This document shows positions 24,801-34,177 of a stretch of DNA of 64,000 nt, in pieces. The DNA is from Clostridium sp. Marseille-P3244. GTDB lineage: Bacteria; Bacillota; Clostridia; Lachnospirales; Lachnospiraceae. The stretch's first letter is position 1. Every line of letters begins with the position of its first letter. Under the pieces are notes generated by a model that saw nothing but the letters and a program-made list of their open reading frames with translations, did no database searches and was not told the origin of the DNA. Where the stretch lies: assembly GCF_900120155.1 (NCBI RefSeq), contig NZ_LT635549.1:744001-808000 (forward strand), read 5' to 3'. The position numbers and the translations under genes were made by a program.

Positions 24801-26144
24801 ATGGGAAAATCAATAAAAGAGACGATGCAGGAATTTACAGTCAATCAGGCGCTGAAATATCTGGAGGGTAATCCGGAAGAGAATATTCCAAAGCTGATGG
24901 CGTGGGTGGACCGTCTGATGCCGAAAGACTGGTACACCAGTCAGAGAAACGCGATCCGCAGATCCATAGAAGAGAAAAACAACTGGTATCAGCTGATCTT
25001 ACGGCTCTATGAGCTGGATCCGGGAGTGCGCAGGGCGTTTTTCCAGAATTTCATTACCAATGCAAGCCTGAAAGGCAGCGCCACACAGGATGAGTGTTCA
25101 GAAAAATATAATTGTAATATTCCATGGGCGATCCTGCTGGATCCGACGACAGCCTGTAATTTAAACTGTACCGGATGCTGGGCGGCGGAGTATGGACATC
25201 AGTTTAATCTGAGTCTGGAAGATATTGATTCTATCATCCGGCAGGGAAAAGAACTCGGAACTTATATGTACATCTACACCGGGGGAGAACCAACCGTACG
25301 GTGGAAAGATCTTATGAAGATATGTGAGATGCATCCGGACTGTGAATTCCTGGCATTTACAAATGGGACAATGATTAATGATGCATCCTGCCAGGATATG
25401 CTCCGGGTGAAGAACTTTGTACCGGCGATCAGCCTGGAAGGTTTTGAAGAGGCAAATGACGGACGCAGAGGCGGCGGTGTATACCAAAAGGTACGTCACG
25501 CGATGGAACTGATGAAGAAAAACAGACTGCCTTTCGGAATCTCCGTATGCTACACGAGTCAGAATTTTGAGGATGTCAGCAGCGAGAAATTCTACGATAT
25601 GATGATAGAAAGCGGAGCCCTGTTCGTGTGGTACTTCCACTATATGCCGGTTGGACACGGTGCGGTAACCGGGCTGCTTCCGACACCGGAACAGAGAGTG
25701 GAAATGTATCACAGGATCCGGAATTTCCGGCAGACAAAACCAATTTTCGGAATGGATTTTCAGAACGATGGAGAATATGTAGGCGGCTGTATCGCGGGAG
25801 GCAGGAGATATCTGCATATTAACGCGAAAGGGGATGTAGAGCCATGTGTATTTATCCATTATTCGAATGTAAATATTCATGACTGTTCCCTGCTGGACGC
25901 GCTGAGAAGCCCGATCTTCCAGGCTTATCATGATAATCAGCCGTTTAATGAGAACCATCTGCGGCCCTGTCCTATGCTGGAAAATCCGGAACGGCTGAGG
26001 CAGCTGGTAAAGGAGACCGGCGCTGTTAATACAGATTATCAGGAACCGGAAAATGTAGACGATCTGTGTGACAGGTGTGAACCATACGCAGAGAACTGGA
26101 AGCCGGAAGCAGATAAACTGTGGAACGAAAGTCACCCTCGGTAA
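24801..26144 (+). CDS. Radical SAM protein with SPASM-like C-terminus
   Basis: A 447-residue radical SAM enzyme. The N-terminal 100 residues are a helical domain that I do not recognise. The SAM/4Fe-4S motif is CNLNCTGC (C-x3-C-x2-C, about residues 118-125), followed by YTGGEPT and a TIM-barrel. The C-terminal third holds further Cys (GGCIAGG, EPCVF, RPCPML, DLCDRC), which suggests one or two auxiliary clusters as in SPASM proteins. No short precursor peptide is visible nearby, so RiPP maturation is not supported. The preferred start is the ATG at 24801 with GGTGGAGA; a GTG four codons earlier is in frame. It converges with a LysR gene 49 bases away. The substrate is unknown. Confidence 0.85.
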   Translation: MGKSIKETMQEFTVNQALKYLEGNPEENIPKLMAWVDRLMPKDWYTSQRNAIRRSIEEKNNWYQLILRLYELDPGVRRAFFQNFITNASLKGSATQDECSEKYNCNIPWAILLDPTTACNLNCTGCWAAEYGHQFNLSLEDIDSIIRQGKELGTYMYIYTGGEPTVRWKDLMKICEMHPDCEFLAFTNGTMINDASCQDMLRVKNFVPAISLEGFEEANDGRRGGGVYQKVRHAMELMKKNRLPFGISVCYTSQNFEDVSSEKFYDMMIESGALFVWYFHYMPVGHGAVTGLLPTPEQRVEMYHRIRNFRQTKPIFGMDFQNDGEYVGGCIAGGRRYLHINAKGDVEPCVFIHYSNVNIHDCSLLDALRSPIFQAYHDNQPFNENHLRPCPMLENPERLRQLVKETGAVNTDYQEPENVDDLCDRCEPYAENWKPEADKLWNESHPR

Positions 26145-26193
26145 AAACGCGGGCAGGTATTTTTCCCAGACGATAATAGAGAAGGCAGATCAC

Positions 26194-27060
26194 TCAGGAG
26201 ATAATCTCACGGCACAGGCTCAGAAATCGTTTCTGCACGGGATGATCGTTATCGTATCGGTGATAGACGCCGAACACGGCGCCGGGGAGATCTGTGACAG
26301 GGATATAACAAAGACCGGGCTCCCGCGCGGGAGCAACGTCCGGATACAGGGTATAGCCGACATTGGCTTTTGCCAGAGTCAGAGCGCTCTCAATGTTTTC
26401 AGTAAAGTAGCACTGCTCTGCGGGAAGCCGGGTCAGGATGACATTCTGAGCGGTAAAAACAGCGCCGGAGATCTGCCGCGGGGGACAGGCGATCAGATTG
26501 CCGGAAAGCTGTTTTTTCGTAAGGGTCCTATATTGCGCCATCGGATGTTCCGGAGCGCAGATACAGGCGACAGGAGCGCAGGACAGCTCCGTGAAAGAAA
26601 GGGCAGAATATTTCTGCTCTTCTTTTATGCCAAAAGAGGCATGGATCTGCTTATTTTCAATGAGATTTAAAAGGGAAGGAAAGGGCATCAGGCGCACGGA
26701 AGGACGCAGCAGAGGAAATTCCCGGGTCAGTTTTTGCAGGATCGGGGGAAGGAGATTGATTTCCATCCGGTTATGGCAGCCGATTTCAAAGGGCAGGAAT
26801 CCTTCCCGCCGGCAGAGCCGTTCTTTCGCAGAGACGGCAGTCTTTAAGATCAGTTCTGCGTCGGGGAGAAAGCGGATGCCTTCCGGGGTAAGAGACACCG
26901 TTTTGCTGGTACGGTTAAAAAGTCTGACATCCAGCTCCTCTTCCAGGGACTGGATCTGGTGGCTCACGGCGGGCTGCGTGATCCTGAGTACTTCTGATGC
27001 CCGTGAAAAATTCAGATATTCTGCAACGGTAATAAAACATTCCAGCTGTATGGTATTCAT
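26194..27060 (-). CDS. LysR-family transcriptional regulator
   Basis: A 288-residue regulator. The N-terminal winged helix (residues 1-60: MNTIQLECFITVAEYLNFSRA, ITQPAVSHQI, LFNRTSKTVSLTPEG) is typical LTTR, and the effector-binding domain spans about residues 90-288. The ATG at 27060 has an ideal AAAGGAGG upstream; the 65 codons before it are open but AT-rich and not protein-like. It is convergent with the radical SAM gene and divergent from the MarR-ABC exporter operon. Either could be its target. The effector is unknown. Confidence 0.92.
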   Translation of the reverse strand: MNTIQLECFITVAEYLNFSRASEVLRITQPAVSHQIQSLEEELDVRLFNRTSKTVSLTPEGIRFLPDAELILKTAVSAKERLCRREGFLPFEIGCHNRMEINLLPPILQKLTREFPLLRPSVRLMPFPSLLNLIENKQIHASFGIKEEQKYSALSFTELSCAPVACICAPEHPMAQYRTLTKKQLSGNLIACPPRQISGAVFTAQNVILTRLPAEQCYFTENIESALTLAKANVGYTLYPDVAPAREPGLCYIPVTDLPGAVFGVYHRYDNDHPVQKRFLSLCREIIS

Positions 27061-27242
27061 CTTAGGCCTCCTTTGGACGCTGCGGATCTCTTTCCCGAAA
27101 TACATGGGAAACGGGATTTTTGATGTATTAAAAAAATAATAAATTGTTATCAATAAAAATATTTTATAGATTATAACATTTTTGAATTTCACATTCAAGA
27201 GGATGTGAGCTAATATATCATATGTGGAAATTGTAAGGACAC

Positions 27243-27266
27243 GAACAGTTCGCATGCGAACAATTC
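27243..27266. promoter_or_regulatory. Operator-like palindrome before the MarR-ABC operon
   Basis: A 14-base perfect palindrome GTTCGCATGCGAAC (27248-27261) with outer GAA/TTC symmetry spans 24 bases and stands 60 bases before the MarR start. Autorepression by the MarR protein, or control by the divergent LysR protein, are the natural readings. The 27061-27326 intergenic region holds no gene. Confidence 0.6.
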
Positions 27267-27326
27267 CGGATAAGATCAGAACGGATCAATTTATTTCATA
27301 CAGAGAGACAGGAGGTGTGACAGACT

Positions 27327-27773
27327 ATGAAAATTGATTTTCAGGATGAACGTTTGATCATGCTCTTGAAAAAGATCAATATCGAACTGGAAACGCGGCA
27401 GGAGCGGACTCTGACAAATCAGGAAATAAGCGGAACGCAGGTCTATTTTGCCGTCTATCTGCTCCGGCACCATCCCCGGGGAACTTATATTACAGAATTG
27501 TCGCGGGAAACGGGAATTTCAAAAGCCACACTGTCCGTTCTGGTAAAGAAGCTCAGAGAAAAGGGATATCTCTATTTTCAGCAGCATCCCGGCGATATAC
27601 GGCGAAAAAGAGTAATGCCTGCCGGGAAACTGAAGAAAGAAGGAAATACATTCCTGAAAAAGGTAAAAGAAATGGAGGAAGAAATATGCAGCGTACTTGA
27701 CAGCAGGGAAAAAGAACAGCTGTATGTTCTGGAACAGAAGATTCTACAACAACTTGAGGAGGTAACAGTATGA
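27327..27773 (+). CDS. MarR-family transcriptional regulator
   Basis: A 148-residue winged-helix repressor. The recognition region reads GTYITELSRETGISKATLSVLVKKLREKGYL and the wing is FQQHPGDIRRKRVMPAGKL; the ends are the usual dimerisation helices. GGAGG stands well before the ATG. Its stop overlaps the first ABC gene (ATGA), so it is the first gene of a three-gene drug-exporter-like operon that it probably represses through the palindrome upstream. The inducing ligand is likely an exported compound. Confidence 0.92.
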   Translation: MKIDFQDERLIMLLKKINIELETRQERTLTNQEISGTQVYFAVYLLRHHPRGTYITELSRETGISKATLSVLVKKLREKGYLYFQQHPGDIRRKRVMPAGKLKKEGNTFLKKVKEMEEEICSVLDSREKEQLYVLEQKILQQLEEVTV

Positions 27774-29509
27774 AAACAGTTTTGGCACAGCTGAAGCAAT
27801 ATAAAAAAGATACATTCCTCACTATGGGGTTTACGACCCTGGAAGTGATCATGGAGGTCCTGCTTCCTTTTATAACCGCGCTTATCATTGACAACGGGCT
27901 GGAGCAGTCCGACATGTCGGCGATCCTGCGGTATGGGATCCTGATGGTTGTCATGGCGGCAGTCAGTCTGTTTTCCGGCGCTATGGCGGGAAAATCCGCG
28001 GCCGGCGCGTCATCAGGTTTTGCCTGTAATCTGCGGGAGGCAATGTATATTAAGATCCAGGATTTTTCATTTTCCAATATCGATAAATTCAGCACAGCGG
28101 GTCTTGTGACAAGGATGACGACCGATGTCACTAACGTACAGAACGCGTTCCAGATGGTGATCCGCATTGCGGTGAGGGCTCCGCTGATGCTGGTATTCAG
28201 TATGATCATGTGTTTTGTGATCAACCGGAACTTAAGCTTTGTATTTCTCGCGGCGCTGTGTTTCCTGGCAGTTGTACTCTTTGTGATCATGAGAAAAGCG
28301 GCAGCTACTTTCCAGAAGGTCTTTGACCAGTATGACGACCTGAACGCTGACGTACAGGAAAATGTCTCGGCTATCCGTGTGGTAAAGGCATATGTGAGAG
28401 AGGATCATGAGAATAAGAAATTCGATAAAGCGGCGGGGATGCTCTACAACCTGTCTGTGAAGGCTGAAGGACTCCTTGCGCTGAACAATCCGGTTATGAT
28501 GCTGGTCGTATACGGATGTATTACTGCGGTATCATGGTTCGGAGCGAGGTTTATCGTGGCAGGGGCGATGACCACCGGTGAGATCACATCCCTGTTCAGT
28601 TATATTATGGCAGTTATGATGTCATTGATGATGCTTTCCATGATTTTTGTCATGGGGACCATGAGTATCGCGAATATCCGCCGTATTTCAGAAGTGCTGA
28701 ATGAAGAGCCGGATCTTCAAGATCCGAAGAATCCGGTCACTGAGGTGGCGGATGGCAGCATTGATTTTGGACATGTAAGCTTTGCGTATAAACACGGGAG
28801 CGGTGAGGATACGCTGGAGGACATCGATCTGCATATCAGATCCGGCGAGACTATCGGTATCATAGGAGGCACCGGATCGGGGAAGTCCAGTCTGGTCAAC
28901 CTGATCAGCCGTCTCTATGACGCCACGGAGGGAACGGTAAAAGTCGGGGGACGGGATGTGCGGGAATACGATATGGAGGTGCTGAGAAACGAGGTGTCTG
29001 TCGTGCTCCAGAAGAATGTGCTCTTCTCCGGCACGATCCTTGACAATCTCCGCTGGGGGAATGAGAATGCTTCGGTGGAAGAGTGTGAGAGGGCATGCGA
29101 GGCAGCCTGCGCGGATGAATTTATCGAGCGCCTTCCGGACGGCTACGACACCTGGATCGAGCGGGGCGGCACCAACGTATCCGGCGGACAGAAACAGAGA
29201 CTCTGTATCGCGAGAGCTCTTCTTAAGAAACCGAAGGTACTGATCCTGGATGATTCCACAAGCGCGGTAGATACAGCGACAGACGCGAAGATACGAAACG
29301 CGTTCAGGACCTATATCCCGGGGACAACGAAGATCATCATAGCCCAGAGAGTATCCAGCGTTCAGGACGCAGACCGGATCCTTGTTCTGGAAGACGGCAG
29401 GATCAACGGATTTGATACTCACGAACATCTGCTTGAGACAAATGAGATCTACCGTGATATCTATGAATCCCAGACTCAGGGCGGCGGAGATTTCGACCAG
29501 GCATGCTGA
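27770..29509 (+). CDS. ABC exporter half-transporter, degenerate catalytic site
   Basis: A 579-residue type IV exporter subunit: six membrane helices in about residues 15-300 and an ATPase domain from about 335. Walker A is GGTGSGKSS (about 366), the signature is VSGGQKQR and Walker B reads LILDDSTSA, with Asp where the catalytic Glu is expected. The switch region reads AQR instead of AHR. These two changes mark the degenerate site of heterodimeric exporters of the TM287/TM288 or BmrC/BmrD type. It overlaps the MarR stop by four bases, and the partner gene follows. It probably exports a drug or lipid-like compound. Confidence 0.92.
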   Translation: MKTVLAQLKQYKKDTFLTMGFTTLEVIMEVLLPFITALIIDNGLEQSDMSAILRYGILMVVMAAVSLFSGAMAGKSAAGASSGFACNLREAMYIKIQDFSFSNIDKFSTAGLVTRMTTDVTNVQNAFQMVIRIAVRAPLMLVFSMIMCFVINRNLSFVFLAALCFLAVVLFVIMRKAAATFQKVFDQYDDLNADVQENVSAIRVVKAYVREDHENKKFDKAAGMLYNLSVKAEGLLALNNPVMMLVVYGCITAVSWFGARFIVAGAMTTGEITSLFSYIMAVMMSLMMLSMIFVMGTMSIANIRRISEVLNEEPDLQDPKNPVTEVADGSIDFGHVSFAYKHGSGEDTLEDIDLHIRSGETIGIIGGTGSGKSSLVNLISRLYDATEGTVKVGGRDVREYDMEVLRNEVSVVLQKNVLFSGTILDNLRWGNENASVEECERACEAACADEFIERLPDGYDTWIERGGTNVSGGQKQRLCIARALLKKPKVLILDDSTSAVDTATDAKIRNAFRTYIPGTTKIIIAQRVSSVQDADRILVLEDGRINGFDTHEHLLETNEIYRDIYESQTQGGGDFDQAC

Positions 29510-29532
29510 GGACAGAAAGGAGAGTGCTGAAA

Positions 29533-31407
29533 ATGAAAGAAAAAAAGAAAATATCATCCCTGTATATCCTGAAACGGCTTCTGGCATATATGGTGAAGAA
29601 CTATAAATTTTCCTTCTTTATCGTGGTAGTCTGTATCATTGTCGGCGCCTTTGCCACCATGCAGGGGATGCTGTTTGTACAGTCGCTGGTAGATGATTAC
29701 ATCATGCCTCTGGTCAATTCGGAAAATCCGGATTTCGGACCACTGGCACATGCTCTGGCGGGAATCATTGTATTCTACGTGATCGGGATCATCGCGGCAT
29801 ATTCATACAACAGGATCATGGTAAATGTAAGCCAGGGGACGATGAGAAAGTTCCGTAATGAGCTGTTTGCCAACATGGAATCCCTGCCGATCCGGTATTT
29901 TGACACCCATGCCCATGGTGATATCATGTCGGTATATACCAATGATGTGGATACGCTCAGACAGCTCTTCGGACAGAGTATCCCTCAGATCATCAATGCC
30001 GCCGCGACACTGATCGCGACGTTCATATCCATGATCGTTCTGAATATTCCTCTCACTGTTGTCACGCTCGTCATGGCCCTGGCAATGTTAAAAGTGACCT
30101 CTGTATTTACCGGACTTTCTGGCAAATATTTTCAGAAACAGCAGAAAGATCTGGGAAATGTGGACGGCTATATTGAAGAAATGATGGACGGGCAAAAAGT
30201 GGTGAAAGTATTCTGCCATGAAGAACAGGCGATCGATGATTTTAAAAGACTGAATGACCGGTTAAGAGACAGCGCGGATAAGGCGAACCGTTACGCCAAC
30301 CTGCTGATGCCCATCAATGCCAACATCGGAAACTTAAGCTATGTGATCTGCGCGGTCGTGGGCGCTCTGCTGGCGCTTTCGGGCAGCGCGGGGACAACGG
30401 TCGGGACGGTGATCGCGTTTGTGGGCCTGAATAAGAATTTTAACCAGCCGATCACCCAGATCAGCCAGCAACTGAATTTTGTAGTTATGGCAGCTGCCGG
30501 CGCTCAGAGAGTATTTTCCCTTCTGGATGAGAAACCCGAAGAAGACCACGGCTATGTGGAACTGGTCAACGCCAGGGAAAATCCGGACGGAACGCTCTGC
30601 GAGTCACCGGCCCGCACCGGCATCTGGGCGTGGAAACACCCGCATAAAGCCGAAGGGACTGTCACCTACCATCGAATGGAGGGCGGCATTGTCTTTGACG
30701 GTGTGGACTTCGGCTATGATGAAGACAAAATGGTGCTCCATGATATCAAAATGTTCGCGAAGCCGGGGGAGAAGATCGCTCTCGTGGGATCGACCGGAGC
30801 CGGAAAGACGACGATTACCAATCTGATCAATCGGTTTTATGATATTCAGGACGGAAAGATCCGTTATGACGGCATTAATATTAATAAGATCCGAAAGCCG
30901 GATCTGCGCCGCTCTCTCGGAATGGTGCTTCAGGATACTCACCTTTTTACGGGAACGGTCATGGATAATATCCGGTACGGTAAACTGGACGCCACGGATG
31001 AGGAATGTATCTTGGCGGCAAAGCTTGCCAACGCGGACAGTTTCATCCGGAGGCTTCCGGACGGATATCAGACCGTTCTCACCGGTGATGGCAGCAACCT
31101 GAGCCAGGGGCAGAGGCAGCTGCTGGCCATCGCCAGAGCCGCGGTGGCCGATCCGCCGGTGCTGATCCTGGATGAGGCCACGTCCTCTATCGATACGAGG
31201 ACAGAGGGGCTGGTCCAGGCCGGAATGGATGCTCTGATGAAAGGAAGGACTACATTTGTCATTGCCCACAGACTGTCTACCATTAAGAATTCGGACTGTA
31301 TTATGGTCATGGAGCAGGGCCGGATCATCGAGAGAGGAAACCACGATGAACTGATTGCGGCGAAAGGGAAGTATTATCAGCTGTATACCGGGAATTTCGC
31401 GGCTTAA
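29533..31407 (+). CDS. ABC exporter half-transporter, catalytic subunit
   Basis: A 624-residue partner of the preceding half-transporter. It has six membrane helices, an ATPase domain with Walker A GSTGAGKTT (about 419), the signature NLSQGQRQL, Walker B LILDEATSS with the catalytic Glu, and the switch AHRLST, so this subunit carries the active residues. An insertion of about 40 residues between the membrane and ATPase domains (around ENPDGTLCESPARTGIWAW) is longer than usual. The ATG at 29533 has AAAGGAG nine bases upstream; an ATG at 29503, overlapping the previous stop, is in frame but has no such site. Confidence 0.92.
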   Translation: MKEKKKISSLYILKRLLAYMVKNYKFSFFIVVVCIIVGAFATMQGMLFVQSLVDDYIMPLVNSENPDFGPLAHALAGIIVFYVIGIIAAYSYNRIMVNVSQGTMRKFRNELFANMESLPIRYFDTHAHGDIMSVYTNDVDTLRQLFGQSIPQIINAAATLIATFISMIVLNIPLTVVTLVMALAMLKVTSVFTGLSGKYFQKQQKDLGNVDGYIEEMMDGQKVVKVFCHEEQAIDDFKRLNDRLRDSADKANRYANLLMPINANIGNLSYVICAVVGALLALSGSAGTTVGTVIAFVGLNKNFNQPITQISQQLNFVVMAAAGAQRVFSLLDEKPEEDHGYVELVNARENPDGTLCESPARTGIWAWKHPHKAEGTVTYHRMEGGIVFDGVDFGYDEDKMVLHDIKMFAKPGEKIALVGSTGAGKTTITNLINRFYDIQDGKIRYDGININKIRKPDLRRSLGMVLQDTHLFTGTVMDNIRYGKLDATDEECILAAKLANADSFIRRLPDGYQTVLTGDGSNLSQGQRQLLAIARAAVADPPVLILDEATSSIDTRTEGLVQAGMDALMKGRTTFVIAHRLSTIKNSDCIMVMEQGRIIERGNHDELIAAKGKYYQLYTGNFAA

Positions 31408-31577
31408 ATATGATCGATGACACGGACGGTTTCATACAGGGCATATCCAGAAGCCGGACAGACCGTTTCCAGATCCGTAATGATTCAGGCTGTACCAGGA
31501 GAAAGATATCGTGTATAATAGAAAGGCCAGAGAGGTGGAAACCAGGCGGGAAATAACAGGTCACGGGGAGAAACAAC

Positions 31578-32576
31578 ATGCAGTTGAAAGCAGAAATATT
31601 GAAAATGCTCCGGGAGACGGACAGTTATGTGTCCGGACAGCAGATCAGCGGGAAATTCGGAGTTTCCCGGACCGCTGTGTGGAAGGTTATACGGCAGCTT
31701 GAGGAGCAGGGCTACCGGGTGGAGGCTGTGAGGAACAGGGGATATCATATTGTGGACAGCCCGGACGTGATGACAAAAGAAGAGCTGGACAGTCTGATGA
31801 AGACAGGCTGGGCAGGGAAGAATATCGTATATTATGAAGAGACAGATTCCACCAATCTTCGGATCCGGCAGCTGGGGGATGAAGGCGCGCCTCACGGTAC
31901 GCTGGCGGTGGCGGATTTGCAGATTGCGGGGAGAGGAAGAAGAGGAAGAGCCTGGGATTCCCCGGCCGGTTCCAGTATCTACATGTCCATCCTGCTGCGC
32001 CCCGATATTCCTCCGGACAGAGCTCCCATGCTCACGCTTGTCATGGCGCTGAGCGTGGCGGAAGGGATCAGAAAGTGCGTTGAGCCGGGAAGCGGATGCG
32101 GCGTGCAGATCAAGTGGCCCAATGACATCATCATAAACGGAAAAAAGCTGGCGGGGATCCTTACAGAAATGAGCGCGCAGATCGACTACATCGATTATGT
32201 GACTGTAGGAGTGGGGATCAACGTCAATCTGACAAAATTCCCGGAAGAGATCGGGAAAACAGCCACATCTCTGCGTATAGAGTGCGGACATACCGTAAAG
32301 CGCTCGCCGCTGATCGTAGCTGTCATGGAACGGCTGGAAGAGAATTATGAGATCTTTCTGAAGACGCAGGACCTTTCCGGCCTGTTGGAAAGGTATATGT
32401 CGTTCCTGGTCAATAAGGACCGGGATGTGCTCATTTTGGGCGCGAAAGAGCAGTATCGGGCACATGCTCTCGGGATCAATCCGATGGGAGAACTGATCGT
32501 ACGCCGGGAGGATGGGATGGAAGAAACGGTGTATGCCGGAGAGGTCTCCGTCCGGGGCGTATACGGATATGTATAA
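31578..32576 (+). CDS. birA: Biotin operon repressor / biotin-protein ligase
   Basis: A 332-residue bifunctional protein that attaches biotin to carboxylase carrier domains and represses biotin genes when charged. The N-terminal helix-turn-helix (VSGQQISGKFGVSRTAVWKVIRQL) covers about residues 17-45. The catalytic core shows TDSTN, the biotinyl-AMP loop GRGRRGRAW (about 118) and KWPNDI, and the small C-terminal beta domain follows from about residue 280. GGGGAG stands before the ATG. It is followed by a perfect 66-base palindrome. No biotin synthesis genes are adjacent. Confidence 0.95.
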   Translation: MQLKAEILKMLRETDSYVSGQQISGKFGVSRTAVWKVIRQLEEQGYRVEAVRNRGYHIVDSPDVMTKEELDSLMKTGWAGKNIVYYEETDSTNLRIRQLGDEGAPHGTLAVADLQIAGRGRRGRAWDSPAGSSIYMSILLRPDIPPDRAPMLTLVMALSVAEGIRKCVEPGSGCGVQIKWPNDIIINGKKLAGILTEMSAQIDYIDYVTVGVGINVNLTKFPEEIGKTATSLRIECGHTVKRSPLIVAVMERLEENYEIFLKTQDLSGLLERYMSFLVNKDRDVLILGAKEQYRAHALGINPMGELIVRREDGMEETVYAGEVSVRGVYGYV

Positions 32577-32590
32577 TATGTAAATTGTCA

Positions 32591-32656
32591 GAAAATAGCG
32601 GAAAAAGGGGCCTGACCCCTTTTAAAAGGGGTCAGGCCCCTTTTTCCGCTATTTTC
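32591..32656. terminator. Perfect 66-base palindrome, bidirectional terminator
   Basis: Two exactly complementary 33-base arms meet at TTT-AAA. The core GGGGCCTGACCCC type arm is bounded by T/A runs and an outer GAAAATAGCGGAAAAA arm. It starts 15 bases after birA and ends 27 bases before the next gene, and could terminate in either direction. It shares layout with 13692-13733 and 63305-63338. Confidence 0.8.
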
Positions 32657-32683
32657 AGAATATTTGGACAGAAGGGAGAAAAT

Positions 32684-33013
32684 ATGGACAACGAACTGGT
32701 ATTGTGTGCGGCGAGCGCCTATGAGCAGAAGTTTTATTTTAATCCGGAGTTTGACTCCCTGCCGGAGGAGATCAAAGAGGAACTCCGGGTCATGTGTGTA
32801 TTGTATACGGCGGACGTGGGCGGGATCCTGATGCTTACATTCAGTGAAGACGGGAATCTGGAACTGAAGGTGGATCACGCCGAAGATGATTTTTCTTTCG
32901 ATGAGATCGGAAGCGTGCTGAAGATCAAGGAACTGCAGCAGACGAAGAGGGAACTGTTCGAGTCGCTGGAGCTGTTCTTTAAGGTGTTTTATCTGGGAGA
33001 GAGCGCAGAATAA
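32684..33013 (+). CDS. Small conserved protein (DUF6145-like)
   Basis: A 109-residue acidic soluble protein. The N-terminus (NELVLCAASAYEQKFYFNPEF) and the sequence EEIKEELRVMCVLYTADVGGIL match a small family widespread in Lachnospiraceae that I recall as DUF6145; its function is unknown. The start is the ATG at 32684 with AGAAGGGAG upstream. An open frame from 32585 runs through the palindrome and is not credible as coding. The C-terminal ELQQTKRELFESLELFFKVF is helical. It converges on the telA gene with a shared hairpin. Confidence 0.8.
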   Translation: MDNELVLCAASAYEQKFYFNPEFDSLPEEIKEELRVMCVLYTADVGGILMLTFSEDGNLELKVDHAEDDFSFDEIGSVLKIKELQQTKRELFESLELFFKVFYLGESAE

Positions 33014-33040
33014 AGGCACTGCGCTATGTGAGCAGTGCCT
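33014..33040 (-). terminator. Hairpin terminator at the telA 3' end
   Basis: AGGCACTGC and GCAGTGCCT pair around a nine-base loop. On the reverse strand it overlaps the last codons of telA and runs into TTTATTC, fitting a terminator for the four-gene operon that ends here. Confidence 0.7.
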
Positions 33041-34142
33041 GGCGAATCTCTCCTTCTATTTTTATGAGTTCCTGTTCAGCGGCCATACGTTTATCATGGC
33101 CTTCCTTCTGGATCCGGACCGCTTCGTTCATTGTGGAGATCAGATTTTCATTCGCGCGTTTCAGTGTCTCGATATCTACGATGCCACGCTCGGATTCCTT
33201 TGCAACATCAAGTGTGTTCTGCTTGAGGATCTCTGAATTTTTCAGCAGAAGCGCATTGGTTGTGTCCGCCACATCCCGCTGAAGTTTCAGGGCTTCCTGC
33301 TGCCGGTAGAGGCCTAGGGCCATGACCATCTGACTTTTCCAGAGGGGGATGGTCTCCTGGATCGCGGTCTGGATCTTGTCAGCCAGAAGTTTATCGTTGT
33401 TCTGGATGAGACGGATCTGAGGCGCGGTCTGGAGGGAGATAGTCTTGCTGGTCTTTAAGTCATGGACCTTTTTTTCAAACTGTGTGACAGTTTCCTCAAA
33501 GTCCCGTACTACCTGGGCATGCATGGGGTCTCCGCTTTTCTGTGCCTCGGCCCGGAGGGAGGGGATGGTCTTTTCTCGAAGTTCTGCGATCTTTTCTTCG
33601 CCGGCGGTAATATAGATCTGCAGCTGCTTAAAATAGTTCAGATTTTTCTCATAGAGAGAATCGAACATGCCGATATCCTTGAGCATTTCCATACGGGCTT
33701 CTTCCAGCTTTCCCTCAATGCGGTCTACCTGCACTTCCAGTTTTTCATACTGGGCGAGGAACCGTTTTACCTTTGCGCCTGCTTTCTGTAAAAATCCCAG
33801 GAATCCGGATTCTTTTCCGAAAGAATCAAAATCAAGGTCTTCTACGTTTGTGACAAGATCCTGCATCAGATCGCCGATATATCCGGTATCTTTTGAACGG
33901 ATATTGCTCAGGATATTTGCAGAGAACTCTGCGATATTCTGTTTCGCGCCGGCTCCGTACTGCATGAGCATCTGGGAATCCCTGACATCGATCTGGGCCT
34001 TGATCTCATCGGCCTGCCGGCGTTCTTCCGGCGACAGGGTACTGATCTGTGTATTGAGCTGTTCTGCCGTGACAGCTGTGGTCTCCGGCGCTGTACGCGC
34101 CGGAGAAGACTGAATGAGATCGTCGAGTGTGATTTCTGGCAT
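33024..34142 (-). CDS. TelA-family toxic anion resistance protein
   Basis: A 372-residue cytoplasmic, mostly helical protein of the TelA/KlaA family (B. subtilis YaaN and YceH are members). Members are linked to tellurite, nisin, daptomycin and other envelope-stress tolerance; the mechanism is unknown. The central helices (QKAGAKVKRFLAQYEKLEVQ, LWKSQMVMALGLYRQQEAL) are typical. AAAAGGAGG stands before the ATG. It is the last gene of an operon with two binding-protein-like genes and an xpaC gene. XpaC-TelA pairing is known (xpaC-yaaN in Bacillus), so a joint role is likely. Confidence 0.93.
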   Translation of the reverse strand: MPEITLDDLIQSSPARTAPETTAVTAEQLNTQISTLSPEERRQADEIKAQIDVRDSQMLMQYGAGAKQNIAEFSANILSNIRSKDTGYIGDLMQDLVTNVEDLDFDSFGKESGFLGFLQKAGAKVKRFLAQYEKLEVQVDRIEGKLEEARMEMLKDIGMFDSLYEKNLNYFKQLQIYITAGEEKIAELREKTIPSLRAEAQKSGDPMHAQVVRDFEETVTQFEKKVHDLKTSKTISLQTAPQIRLIQNNDKLLADKIQTAIQETIPLWKSQMVMALGLYRQQEALKLQRDVADTTNALLLKNSEILKQNTLDVAKESERGIVDIETLKRANENLISTMNEAVRIQKEGHDKRMAAEQELIKIEGEIRQALLT

Positions 34143-34177
34143 AGTGTGCCTCCTTTTCTGCTTTCCGGGAAAGCGTT

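Noticed and set aside
24801..27060. RiPP biosynthesis cluster around the radical SAM gene
   Set aside because: No short precursor gene, peptidase-exporter or leader-binding domain is visible next to it.
32585..32683. N-terminal extension of the small protein after birA
   Set aside because: The extension would be encoded by the perfect palindrome; the ATG at 32684 has a good ribosome binding site.
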